Shown: one piece after another, positions 34,004 through 42,400 of the stretch | How the letters are laid out: every line of letters starts with the position of its first letter | Position numbering within the stretch: the stretch's first letter is position 1 | NCBI RefSeq assembly: GCF_009909185.1 | Contig: NZ_JAAAMV010000005.1 | Location: forward strand, 156,879-220,878 | Direction: 5' to 3' | Length of the DNA stretch: 64,000 nt | Origin: Paenibacillus glycinis | GTDB taxonomy: Bacteria; Bacillota; Bacilli; Paenibacillales; Paenibacillaceae | Made by a program: the position numbers and the translations under genes | Notes under the pieces: generated by a model | Seen by the model: only the letters and a program-made list of their open reading frames with translations | Database searches by the model: none | What the model was told of the DNA's origin: nothing

Positions 34004-35320
34004 TTATTGTACCGTCACTTTGACGTAGATTTTTTCAATGCTGTCCGCCGGCGTTACGACCGCTTCGATCGAGACGCTGTCCGCGTCCGCGCCTTGCAGA
34101 ACCTTAATGTCCTGCTGGGCGTCGAAGCTTTGAATCGCTCCGATGTTCAACAGCGCCTTCAGGTAGTCGACGCATTCGTTCTTGAGCAGGTTTCGGCCGT
34201 TATCGTTGTTCGCCACCCTGCCGACGAAATAATTGCCGAACGTACGGACGAAATCATTGTTAATGCCGTCAAGCACGCGCAGCACCCGGTTTTTCGAGAA
34301 AGCCTTGCCCTTCTCCGGCGTAAAGCTCGTCCGCGTATTGATGTCCTGCTCGACGACGGCCCGGTTGCCGCTCGCCGTAAAGACGAATTCTCCCGCTTGC
34401 AACGCCGCGATGATTTGCGAGTTGGTCAAGCGCGGCGCCGCGTCGACGGCCCCGTCATAAGCCGTATAGGTAAGCGATTCGTTGACGTTCGCGCCGGCCG
34501 TAGCGCCAGCCGTCCATGCCGTGCATTCCGCCGCCGTGAGCGCCGTGCCGTCTGCCAGGACAACGCCGTTCTTGACGCTGATCACGCCTTCGTAGTCGGC
34601 TGCCGGGTAGTTCTCGACGACGAGCTGCATTTTACGGCCTTCCTCTTCCCGCATTCGTTCGCAAAAGGAGACGAACTGGCCTTTCAGCGTCGCATCCGCG
34701 GAGGGAAGCGCCATCGTATTGAAATCCTGCGTTTCGATCGTTTCGAGATAATCCGCGTAATGCTGATTGAGTACCGTGCCGTCCGAACCGCCAGTCAGCG
34801 GAAGCCCGGCCGACAATGACGGCGCGCCAGTACCGCCGAATACGACCCATTCGTTGGCCTGCAGCGCATCGATCGCCGCCACCGTCTGCCGATCGACCTC
34901 GAAGCCGGCGACAAGCGTCGCGACTTCGAACAGCCCGCTGTCGTCCACGCTTGGTTCGACCGCGACCGTAATGTCGTTCCCGCGAAGACCGCCCCACCGT
35001 GCCGTAACGGTCAAGCCTTCGTTGGCGATCGAGGCCTTCGTTCCTTCGTTGAGCCGATAGACAAGCAGCGTCTTGGCGCGCTTCAGCGCCTCCCGCAGCA
35101 GCCTCAGCTTCGGATCCGCGACCGTATACCCGAGCTTGCCGAACGTGTCCTCTCCCGCTTCCACGGTCAGGACGGTATTCGGCGCCCCCCAGGAGAGCGC
35201 GAGCGGGATCGTGACCGTCCCGCGATCGCCGAAGCCTCCCGCCGGCTTGGGTTGGGATTCAAAATTCACGTAAATCCCCGGTCTGACTTTGTTTTGCGTC
35301 GTATAAGTGCCTGCGGCCAT
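34004..35320 (-). CDS. Contractile tail sheath protein (XkdK)
   Basis: 438 residues. The sheath signature starts with NKVRPGIYVNFESQPKPAGGFGDRGTVTIPLALSWG and ends with NNDFVRTFGNYFVGRVANNDNGRNLLKNECVDYLKAL, then AVTPADSIEKIYVKVTVQ. Presence of a sheath makes this a contractile (myovirus-type) tail. The start overlaps nothing; the upstream small ORF ends two bases away. Confidence 0.95.
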   Translation of the reverse strand: MAAGTYTTQNKVRPGIYVNFESQPKPAGGFGDRGTVTIPLALSWGAPNTVLTVEAGEDTFGKLGYTVADPKLRLLREALKRAKTLLVYRLNEGTKASIANEGLTVTARWGGLRGNDITVAVEPSVDDSGLFEVATLVAGFEVDRQTVAAIDALQANEWVVFGGTGAPSLSAGLPLTGGSDGTVLNQHYADYLETIETQDFNTMALPSADATLKGQFVSFCERMREEEGRKMQLVVENYPAADYEGVISVKNGVVLADGTALTAAECTAWTAGATAGANVNESLTYTAYDGAVDAAPRLTNSQIIAALQAGEFVFTASGNRAVVEQDINTRTSFTPEKGKAFSKNRVLRVLDGINNDFVRTFGNYFVGRVANNDNGRNLLKNECVDYLKALLNIGAIQSFDAQQDIKVLQGADADSVSIEAVVTPADSIEKIYVKVTVQ

Positions 35321-35321
35321 C

Positions 35322-35531
35322 TTAACGCACCTCCCGCTTCATGATTTGGTTGATCGTCTCTGCTGCTTCTTCCAGCGAATACAGGCCGTCCTCGGCGAGC
35401 GCAGCGTGCAAAATATGCCGCTGGATCGCAGTAAATCGGTTCGATTTCAAGATTTGCGCTTTGGTATACGCAGGCTGCGCTTGCGGCCGCGCCTGCGTTT
35501 CGTTCGTCTCTGGGTTGGCTTTTCGACTCAT
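35322..35531 (-). CDS. Small tail-locus protein upstream of sheath
   Basis: 69 residues, Gln/Ala-rich at the N-terminus and helical at the end (TKAQILKSNRFTAIQRHILHAAL; YSLEEAAETINQIMKREVR). The pattern is recurrent directly before XkdK in Paenibacillus-type tail loci. Function unknown. ATG overlaps the upstream gene stop (ATGA). Confidence 0.75.
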   Translation of the reverse strand: MSRKANPETNETQARPQAQPAYTKAQILKSNRFTAIQRHILHAALAEDGLYSLEEAAETINQIMKREVR

Positions 35532-35959
35532 GGGTTAATCCTCTCCTCTTGTCTCATGGCTTGCATCAGCGGCTGGGAAAGCTCTTCTTGCATGACGCGG
35601 AACGCATATTCCACGTAAAACCGAAGCTCGCCGTCTGCCGTTTCCTGCCTCATCTTCGTGCCTCTGCAATAAGCATCCTCCACCGGAAGGAGCTCCGCAT
35701 GCTCGTGCAAGCTCTCGGCGATCGCCTGCATCGCCTCGGCATCTCCGCTTGCCGCGAGATATCGAATCTCGAATGCATGCACGCGCCGAAACCGATTGCT
35801 CAGCTCCCGGGACTGTATGAAATCCACTAGCTTCACGACGAAGCAGGGGAGCGGCGGCTCTGCCGGGATCGCATCCCGGTAAACCTCGACATCCGGATAT
35901 AAGCGCCCAAGCATGGCAGCGAGGCTGCCTTGGATCGCATTGCCCGTTAACGCATTCAA
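35528..35959 (-). CDS. Tail terminator/completion-like protein
   Basis: 143 residues, starting at TTG 35959 with AAAGGAGG about eight bases upstream. LAAMLGRLYPDVEVYRDAIPAEPPLPCFVVKLVDF, HAFEIRYLA, and MRQETADGELRFYVEYAFRV fit small tail-terminator (DUF6838/YqbJ-like) proteins that cap the sheath and tube. It is the first structural gene after the SOS-type promoter, and no head gene precedes it. Confidence 0.72.
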   Translation of the reverse strand: MNALTGNAIQGSLAAMLGRLYPDVEVYRDAIPAEPPLPCFVVKLVDFIQSRELSNRFRRVHAFEIRYLAASGDAEAMQAIAESLHEHAELLPVEDAYCRGTKMRQETADGELRFYVEYAFRVMQEELSQPLMQAMRQEERINP

Positions 35960-36151
35960 GCGACTCCTCCTTTCCGCGGCTGCCGTCCATCGTCGGCAGC
36001 CGTGCCCGCGCCTCAGCCGTTGCTGTTCGGCCGATGTGCGCGATAACCCGTCTGCAGCCGGGTTATGCGGCCTAGTTTAACGCCATGCGACAGGGCGAAA
36101 CGGTCGTTGCCGGCTGCATGCTTAATCGCTCGCCAACTTTCTTACACTAGC

Positions 36152-36182
36152 ATCGTAACACGGTTTTTCGAACGTATGTTCC
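36152..36182 (-). promoter_or_regulatory. LexA-box promoter of the tail structural operon
   Basis: CGAACGTATGTTCC at 36169-36182 fits the Gram-positive LexA consensus CGAACRNRYGTTYC at every position. On the minus strand it is followed 11 bases after GTTCG by an extended -10 (TGTTACGAT, -10 at 36157-36152). The resulting transcript heads into the tail genes through a 5' region of about 190 bases. Confidence 0.75.
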
Positions 36183-36261
36183 TGTTCGTGTTCGGATTCC
36201 GTCCGATGATTGTCCGATCTCCGCATCAAGGCTCGGGGCGCAATTTGCCGGGCCGAGATAA

Positions 36262-36300
36262 CGAAAAAGACGAGCAGTCGGAGGCTGCTCGTCTTGAAAT
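36262..36300 (-). terminator. Terminator between regulator and tail operon
   Basis: On the minus strand AAGACGAGCAGCC-TCCG-ACTGCTCGTCTT is followed by TTTC. It ends transcripts from the activator-like gene and from the upstream LexA-box promoter. Confidence 0.85.
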
Positions 36301-36357
36301 GAATCTTTATTCGTACGCTCCTATGTTCGGAATCCGCGACGGATGACGATACACCGT

Positions 36358-36417
36358 CTAAGCCGGCTCCGGTTTTTTTCGTTCTAAACCTTTGCCAACT
36401 CTCCGAAGTAATGGCAT
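36358..36417 (-). CDS. Possible leaderless 19-residue peptide from SOS promoter
   Basis: ATG 36417 coincides with the predicted +1 of the upstream LexA-box promoter. The frame encodes MPLLRRVGKGLERKKPEPA, a basic peptide, before TAG. No Shine-Dalgarno is possible if leaderless. It may equally be an untranslated RNA of about 155 nt. Confidence 0.2.
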   Translation of the reverse strand: MPLLRRVGKGLERKKPEPA

Positions 36418-36423
36418 ACTAAC

Positions 36424-36454
36424 ATAATAACACGGATTTGCGAACATAAGTTCC
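36424..36454 (-). promoter_or_regulatory. Second LexA-box promoter
   Basis: CGAACATAAGTTCC at 36441-36454 matches the LexA consensus at 13 of 14 positions. GTTCG is followed, again after 11 bases, by an extended -10 TGTTATTAT (-10 at 36429-36424). It shares the CCGTGTTA core and geometry with the promoter at 36152, so one is a duplicate of the other. The transcript would meet the terminator at 36300. Confidence 0.7.
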
Positions 36455-36503
36455 CATCTGAGTGCAGCATTATTCCGGCGTTTATGCGGTCCGCATCCTG
36501 CCT

Positions 36504-37160
36504 TTAATCCATCTCCGTCATGCCGGTTATCGCCGCATACTCTTCCAGCGCCTTTTGCCGCCAGGCGTACAGGGTCGAGCGCGAGATCCCGAGCTCGTAC
36601 ATGATGGCCGCGGGAGTCTTGTCCTGCACGAACTCCAAGCGAAGCAGACGGCCGTAATCGGGCTTGTACTCTTCCATGACGTCCAGCGCCCATTCGATCT
36701 GCTGTTTCTTCTTCTCGAGATCCTGCAGCTCGCTGATGCGATCGATGACCTCGTCGAATCCGGCGCGCGCGCCGGAACGCGCTTCGATCACGTGCTCGAT
36801 CTTGCCGACCAGTTCCCGCCGCAGCCGCTCGTCCTCCGCGTCCACGGCCTGAATTTGACGGACTTCCTGCAGCTGGCTGCGCGTGCCGGTCGGGCGTTTG
36901 GTCAGGTAGGCATGGGCCATCGTCTCGATTTGCTGCTCGCGCTTGTTCAAGTACATATAGGAAGGAAGTCCGCGCAGCTGCCGGTGCAGATCCTGCAGGT
37001 GATCGTCCTGATGAATCGACTTCAAGTACATGCCGTTCCCGACCGGGTGCCGCTCCAAGATTTTAATCCGCGCGATCAATCGCTTATACGTTCGCAGCCG
37101 GTCGAGGACGGCCTGCTCCGTGCGCCCGTGCGCCGATGCTTTCTTTGCTTGCTCGCTCAT
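36504..37160 (-). CDS. Phage-type late transcription activator (ArpU/Xpf-like)
   Basis: 218 residues, mostly helical and highly charged. The C-terminus has a sigma-region-4-like helix-turn-helix (LRLEFVQDKTPAAIMYELGISRSTLYAWRQKALEEYAAI). Size, position between repressor and structural genes, and this end resemble PBSX Xpf and ArpU-type late regulators. It is driven by a strong minus-strand promoter at 37349-37378 lying among the repressor operators. ATG 37160 follows AAGGAG. What it activates is inferred to be the tail promoters. Confidence 0.7.
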   Translation of the reverse strand: MSEQAKKASAHGRTEQAVLDRLRTYKRLIARIKILERHPVGNGMYLKSIHQDDHLQDLHRQLRGLPSYMYLNKREQQIETMAHAYLTKRPTGTRSQLQEVRQIQAVDAEDERLRRELVGKIEHVIEARSGARAGFDEVIDRISELQDLEKKKQQIEWALDVMEEYKPDYGRLLRLEFVQDKTPAAIMYELGISRSTLYAWRQKALEEYAAITGMTEMD

Positions 37161-37189
37161 ATCGTCACGTCTCCTTCATGATTGTGGTT

Positions 37190-37204
37190 GATAATTAAAT
37201 TATC
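37190..37204. promoter_or_regulatory. Repressor operator O1
   Basis: GATAATTAAATTATC, an inverted repeat GATAA-N5-TTATC. It shares both half-sites with the operator at 37358. Two weaker half-matches end in TTATC at 37270 and 37309. Confidence 0.6.
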
Positions 37205-37246
37205 ATTAATGACAGCATTGTTTTAGGTCCCGCAGCAAGAAATGCG

Positions 37247-37275
37247 TTGACTTGCAAATTTAAATTATCTAAACT
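37247..37275 (+). promoter_or_regulatory. Candidate promoter of the XRE repressor
   Basis: TTGACT, a 17-bp spacer and TAAACT on the plus strand. A degenerate operator half-site (AATTATC) overlaps the end of the spacer, as expected for autoregulation. Confidence 0.5.
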
Positions 37276-37348
37276 AATAAATAAAGGCGAAAAGCTATTT
37301 AATTTATCAAAACATGCCTTTGGGAACGACTTCCTGCTCGGTAGCCTC

Positions 37349-37378
37349 ATTATATAGGATAATTTATTTATCTGTAAA
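37349..37378 (-). promoter_or_regulatory. Strong divergent promoter of the activator-like gene
   Basis: On the minus strand TTTACA (37378-37373), an 18-bp spacer and a perfect TATAAT (37354-37349). The whole operator at 37358-37372 lies in the spacer, so repressor binding would block RNA polymerase. Confidence 0.75.
37358..37372. promoter_or_regulatory. Repressor operator O4
   Basis: GATAATTTATTTATC on the plus strand; reading the minus strand it is GATAA-ATAAA-TTATC, a near-perfect inverted repeat within the divergent promoter. Confidence 0.65.
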
Positions 37379-37413
37379 TCGATTTTTTAACATGCATGCA
37401 GGAGGTTATGGGA

Positions 37414-37815
37414 ATGAGTATGGGAGCAATGCTGATTCGGCTGCGGGAAGACAAGGGGATCACGCAATACGAAGTCGCGGAGAAACTGGGGATCAAGCGG
37501 GCGCGGTACAATGCGTGGGAGAACGACATCGCCAAGCCGCGCGTCGAGATGCTCAACAAGCTGGCGAATTTTTACGGCGTCAGTCCGGATTATTTGCTGG
37601 GCTTCGAACGGCCCGGCGACATTCCGGCATGGGCGACCGCCAAGGACAAGCGCGATTTCAAGCGGATGCTCGAAGAGGACGAGGAGGTTATGTTCGACGG
37701 GGTGCCGATTAGCGACATCGGGCGCCAGCGCGTGATGGACGTGCTGACCGGCCTGTTCTGGGAAGCCAAGCAAATGAACAAACGGAAAAAAACGACTCCG
37801 ACGGAAGACGAGTAA
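37414..37815 (+). CDS. XRE-family repressor of the tail locus
   Basis: 133 residues. The N-terminal HTH_3 domain (IRLREDKGITQYEVAEKLGIKRARYNAWENDIAKPRVEMLNKLANFYGVSPDYLLG) is followed by an acidic, helical C-terminus. It is the likely immunity-type repressor, like PBSX Xre or ImmR of ICEBs1. AGGAGG eight bases upstream favours ATG 37414 over ATG 37396. An ImmA-type protease gene follows 17 bases downstream. Confidence 0.93.
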   Translation: MSMGAMLIRLREDKGITQYEVAEKLGIKRARYNAWENDIAKPRVEMLNKLANFYGVSPDYLLGFERPGDIPAWATAKDKRDFKRMLEEDEEVMFDGVPISDIGRQRVMDVLTGLFWEAKQMNKRKKTTPTEDE

Positions 37816-37832
37816 ACCGAGCAGGTGATGCC

Positions 37833-38243
37833 ATGAACGAACTCATATACAAGCTCATCCGGCGGTACCAGTCCAACGACCCGTTCGAAATCGCGGCCGG
37901 ACTCGGCATTCATGTCCGCTTTGCCGATCTCGGCCAGGGAACGCGCGGTCTGTATTTCAAGAAGCTGCGGCGCAGGTTCATCGTCATTCACGATCAGCTG
38001 GACGAGAACTGGCAGCGCTTCGTCTGCGCGCATGAATTGGCGCATGACCGGCTGCATCCGGGCTTCAGCCGCTTTTGGCTGGACGAGCAGTCCTTCTTCA
38101 ATGTCGGCAAATACGAGCGCCAAGCCAACAAATTCGCCGTCCGGCTGCTGACCGCGGGCGACTCCCTCGTCAAAGGCGAGACGATCGAGGCGCTGCTGCA
38201 GCGCAACGGCGTTCCGGAGGAAATGCACAAGTATTATTTTTAG
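37833..38243 (+). CDS. ImmA/IrrE-family metalloprotease
   Basis: 136 residues. The zinc site is HELAHDRLHP (HExxH), with a downstream ERQANKFAVRLL glutamate helix. ImmA-type proteases cleave their partner XRE repressor after DNA damage, which induces the element. The order repressor-protease in one operon is the same as in ICEBs1 and phi105. RBS GCAGGTGATGCC precedes ATG. Confidence 0.93.
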   Translation: MNELIYKLIRRYQSNDPFEIAAGLGIHVRFADLGQGTRGLYFKKLRRRFIVIHDQLDENWQRFVCAHELAHDRLHPGFSRFWLDEQSFFNVGKYERQANKFAVRLLTAGDSLVKGETIEALLQRNGVPEEMHKYYF

Positions 38244-38261
38244 CGCCGTTCGGCTTATGGA

Positions 38262-38300
38262 TGCATAGAACCCCTTCCTTCGCGGATAGGGGTTCTATGC
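38262..38300. other. Large inverted repeat after the ImmA-type gene
   Basis: CATAGAACCCC pairs with GGGGTTCTATG across a 15-base loop. There is no T-tract on the plus strand. It is probably a transcript-end hairpin; it could also mark the locus boundary. Confidence 0.5.
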
Positions 38301-38483
38301 GCCGCGGCGTTGCGGCCGGGATTCCCGTCCCGACGACCGTGCATGTCTCCTCCGCTTCGACCAAGCCCTGCCCGTCCGGCGAAAATTTCCTGCTAGCGTT
38401 AATGATCCACTAACACGGCGCATATATACTGAACGTGAAGCGGCACACTACTCTATGCTCCCTCGCAGAAAGGAACGTCAACG

Positions 38484-39113
38484 ATGGGCATTCATACGTA
38501 TTTTCAATCGTTAACCGATTTAGAGCGCATTATCCGCTGCCCGGGCAAATTCAAATTCCAGGAGCACAGCGTATCCGCCCATTCGTGGAAGGTCGTGCAA
38601 TACGCCAAGACCTTGGCGGACATCGAAGAAAGCAACGGCGTCGCCGTCGATTGGAAGAAGCTGTACGAGATTACCAGCAGCCACGATTACGGCGAGATTT
38701 TCATCGGCGACATCAAGACGCCCGTGAAGCATTATTCCCTCGAGCTGCGCTCGATGCTGCAGCAAGTCGAGGAAGGCATGGTCGCCCACTTCATCGACGA
38801 GCACATTCCGGAGGAATTCAAATCGATCTTCCGCAGGCAGCTGCGCGAAGGCAAAGACGACTCGGTCGAAGGGCAAATCCTGGAAGTCGCGGATAAGATG
38901 GATCAGATCTACGAAGCGTTCGCCGAGCTGCAGCGCGGCAACCTCGAGAAGGAGTTCATCGTCATGTACCGGCATGCGCTGATCAAAATCAAGTCGATCA
39001 AGCTGCATTGCGTCGACTATTTCCTGCAGCACATCCTGCCCGACCTCGTCAGCGAAGGCTCCAAATCCCCGATCGACATTGAAATGATTACGAAGGAAGC
39101 GTTGGCCTCGTAG
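38484..39113 (+). CDS. HD-domain hydrolase, YfbR-like 5'-deoxynucleotidase family
   Basis: 209 residues. HD metal-binding residues appear in EHSVSAHSW and SSHDYGEIFIGDIK, with a conserved EVADKMDQIYEAF segment. YfbR-like enzymes remove phosphate from deoxynucleoside monophosphates. It is preceded by AGAAAGGA and stands alone, just past the tail locus. Confidence 0.85.
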   Translation: MGIHTYFQSLTDLERIIRCPGKFKFQEHSVSAHSWKVVQYAKTLADIEESNGVAVDWKKLYEITSSHDYGEIFIGDIKTPVKHYSLELRSMLQQVEEGMVAHFIDEHIPEEFKSIFRRQLREGKDDSVEGQILEVADKMDQIYEAFAELQRGNLEKEFIVMYRHALIKIKSIKLHCVDYFLQHILPDLVSEGSKSPIDIEMITKEALAS

Positions 39114-39244
39114 TGGATAGGCACCTAATATTTTTCACTGCCATACATTCATATTTCCGTTGAACCCCTCGCTTGCGCCCCCGAGCCGCTCATTCATGCG
39201 CTTCCGTTTCCACCGTTCCTCCGATGCAACATCGTTACCATGGC

Positions 39245-39304
39245 CAATAAAAGACGTGACAGGGTCCTTCGTCGTGAAGAACGACAACCCGGGTCACGTC
39301 TTTT
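39245..39304. terminator. Bidirectional hairpin after the HD hydrolase
   Basis: AAAAGACGTGAC and GTCACGTCTTTT form the outer stem, with GTCGT/ACGAC inside. T-rich ends face both strands. The rest of 39114-39416 holds no gene. Confidence 0.7.
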
Positions 39305-39415
39305 GCGATGCCAAAAAATTCGGAAAAGCTTTCGCTCGGAATTCGGCTATTTCGCCCTTCACGTTAAGCCATGATCCTCATCGTCGCCAAACTCCCTCGC
39401 TTCGTTATATTGCAT

Positions 39416-39454
39416 GCCAAAAAGCTGCCGAAGGATTCTCGGCAGCTTTTTAAT
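39416..39454 (-). terminator. Terminator of the subtilase pair
   Basis: AAAAAGCTGCCGA and TCGGCAGCTTTTT form a stem symmetrical enough to work in both directions. Confidence 0.85.
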
Positions 39455-39478
39455 TAGTACGTTGCGCAAGCAGACGAA

Positions 39479-42400
39479 TTAATTCATCCGCTTAGCGGCT
39501 TGCAACAGATCATGCAGCACTTTGGCCGCGGCTTCGCGAGTCGTCGCTTCGGCCGGTTGGAAGTAGCTGACGCCTTTCAATTCGACGCCCTTCATCAATC
39601 CCGCGTCGGTGACGAGCTGGATGCTCGCCGCCGCATAGCCGCCGAACGTCGCGGCATCGGCATACGCGCGCGGTCCGCCCGTATTCGACGGCTGGAGATC
39701 GATGAGCTTGATCGCTCTGGCCAGCATGACCGTCAAGTCTTGACGGGTAATGGCGGCATTCGGCTTGAATTGGCCTTCCGCGCCCGTAACGAGCCCGGCC
39801 GCGTATGCCGTGGCAACGTCGGAGGCGAACCAGTCGCCGCCCTTCACATCGGCGAACGGCGCAGCCGTCGTTTGCGCCTGCAAGCCCAGCGCCCGGACGA
39901 GCATGGACGCGAACTGCGCGCGGGTCACGTTCGCCTTCGGCGAGAAGGCGTGCTCGGACGTGCCGTTCAGCAGGAACTTGTCCGCGAGCGTTTGGATCTC
40001 TTCGCGCGCCCAGGACTTGTCGATATCGGCGAACGCGACATGCCGCGACGCCGCCGCGTAGGTCGAGAAGCCCGGACGTTCGATCGTGACGATCGAAGCG
40101 CCGTCGCTGGCCTGCGCGATACGCGCAGGAACCGGGTAGAGCTTGCCGCCGTCGAGGTACAGCGCGCCGGCCGCGCTCGCGTCGGTGCCTTTCTCGATCA
40201 GGAACGACCTGACCGCGACTTCATCGGCTTTCAGCTTCAGCGGTGCCGTTACGCCGCCGCTTACGCTGCTCGCTTCGAAGACGTAAGGCGTTCCGAGGAT
40301 AACCGCGTCCGCCGCCTGCTTCGCGAACTCGGCCTTGCTGGCTTCATCCTGCTTGATCGAGATCGCGACGTCCGCGCCTTCCGCGGCTTGCGCCAGCGCG
40401 GAGAGCGGCAGCGCGATCGACGCATCGTTCCAGGAGAAGACGATTACGCCCTCGAGCCCGGCTTCCTTCAACGTTTTCACCTGCGCGGCCGTTAATTTCA
40501 GCTGCGCGGAGACGGCGTTGTCGGAGGCCGCGCCTATGGTCAGCGCGACAGGCGATTTCGCGCCCGTTATCGCCTTTTGCAGGTCGGCGTCCGTAACCGA
40601 GACGGCCAATTGCGTGCCTTCCACGCTCGATTGCGGCGTGATTGCGATGCCCGTTTGCCCTTTCGCGATCACGGATGCGGCTACTTCCTTGTTGTACGCC
40701 GCTTCGCTAGGCGTTACGGGATTCGTGCCATAAATCGGCGGACTGGTCGGCGGATCCGTCGGCGGGGTCGGTTCGCCCGCTTCGCCGGACATGTAGAACG
40801 TTTTATACGCTACCGATTGGTCGACCAGCTCGTAGTCCGCGTTGTAGACCGAGCCGACAACCGCCAGCTTGTACCGGCCCTCGGGGAGATACGCGTTCGC
40901 TTTGTTGCCGTCGTTCACGTAGATGCCCATATTATAGGAGCCGTCGAATTCCGGAATGGTGAAGGTGGACGGCAGCGGATTCAGCACGTCCTTGTCTTCG
41001 TCCGTATCGTAATATTCGGCCACGAGCCCCATCGGCTGATCGTTCATGTCGTAGACCGCCGCGTACAAGTGATTGATCTTGCCCTTCGGCAGGGACGCCG
41101 TAATGTCGATCGGCGCGTCCTTCGACACGGTCGGGCTGCTGAGCGTCAGGTTCTGAATCGGGAAATCGTTATCGTCGGACGCTGCGCCGACGTGAATGAC
41201 GAACGGCAGATGCAGGGAAGGAAGTCCCGCGCTCTCGAGCAGCACTTCGCCCTCGTACACGCCGGTCTGAGCTTGCCCGATCGCGGCTGCGCTCAGGTTG
41301 AATTCGAAGGCGCTTGCCGGCCCTACCGTGATCTGGTTGCCCGTCAGGCCGTCCAGCTTCGCGACGATCGCGCGGACGTCCGGCGTCGGGATCGGATGAT
41401 GCGCATCCGACGTGACCGACGGATGCATCACGACTTTCGCGTTATACGTCACGGACGCATTCGACAGGTTCTTGACGCGCAGCGGCTTCTTGACCGCGGC
41501 GTCGCCCGGCTTGATCTTGCCGAAGCTCACGCTGCTCGCTTCGCTCGGAATCGTCGTCGGGTTCATCTTGTCGTCGTAGATCGTAATCTCGTCCAGCGAT
41601 TCGATGATGGCGCGCGTATCGATCGCGTTCATGACGTCGACCTGTCCCGCGCCCTGCGAATAGACGTCGTACGGCGTGGCTTCTTCATCGACCAGCTTCT
41701 CCGACGTGTTCGCCAGCGCCGCGCGAATGTCGGTCGGCGTCCATCTCGGGTGCGCCTGCTTGATCAGCAGGGCAAGACCGGCCACGTGCGGCGTCGCCAT
41801 GCTCGTGCCGCTCAGCTTGGCATAAGCCTTATCGTAGCTGGCATCCGGATTCGCCGCGCCATAGGCCGGCACGGACGAGAAGATCTGCACGCCCGGCGCG
41901 CTCAGGTCCGGCTTGATGCCGTAGTTGCCGTCGGAGTTCGGTCCTCTGGAGCTGAAATCCGCCATGCGCTCCCCGGCGACGGTCGTCTTGGCAAAATCGT
42001 TCTTCATCGTAAATTTCAAGGTTTGCGTCGGATCAGCCTGCAGCGCGCGGGCTAGCGCGCGCCCCGTCTTGCCCGCCATGTCGAAGGTCGGGATATAGTC
42101 GTAGCTGTCGCCGAGGAACCCGATCGGTCCGATCGGGCCGTTGCGATCCTTGATGTCGTCCGACAGATCGGGCACGTTGACGTTCGGGTCGACGGCGTTG
42201 CCGTTGAAGATGACCGCGGCCTTCGCGCCGTGCTTGGCCGCGATCTTCGCTTTCTCGTCGAAAGTCAGGTTCCCCCGGGAGATGAAGACGATCTTGTCGG
42301 CCAGGAACGCTTTATCGAGGCCCTCGTAATCGTCGTTCGATCCGAGTCCGACATACACGCCCTGAATCGGGCCGGCGCCGAACATCGCGTTGAAATCCTC

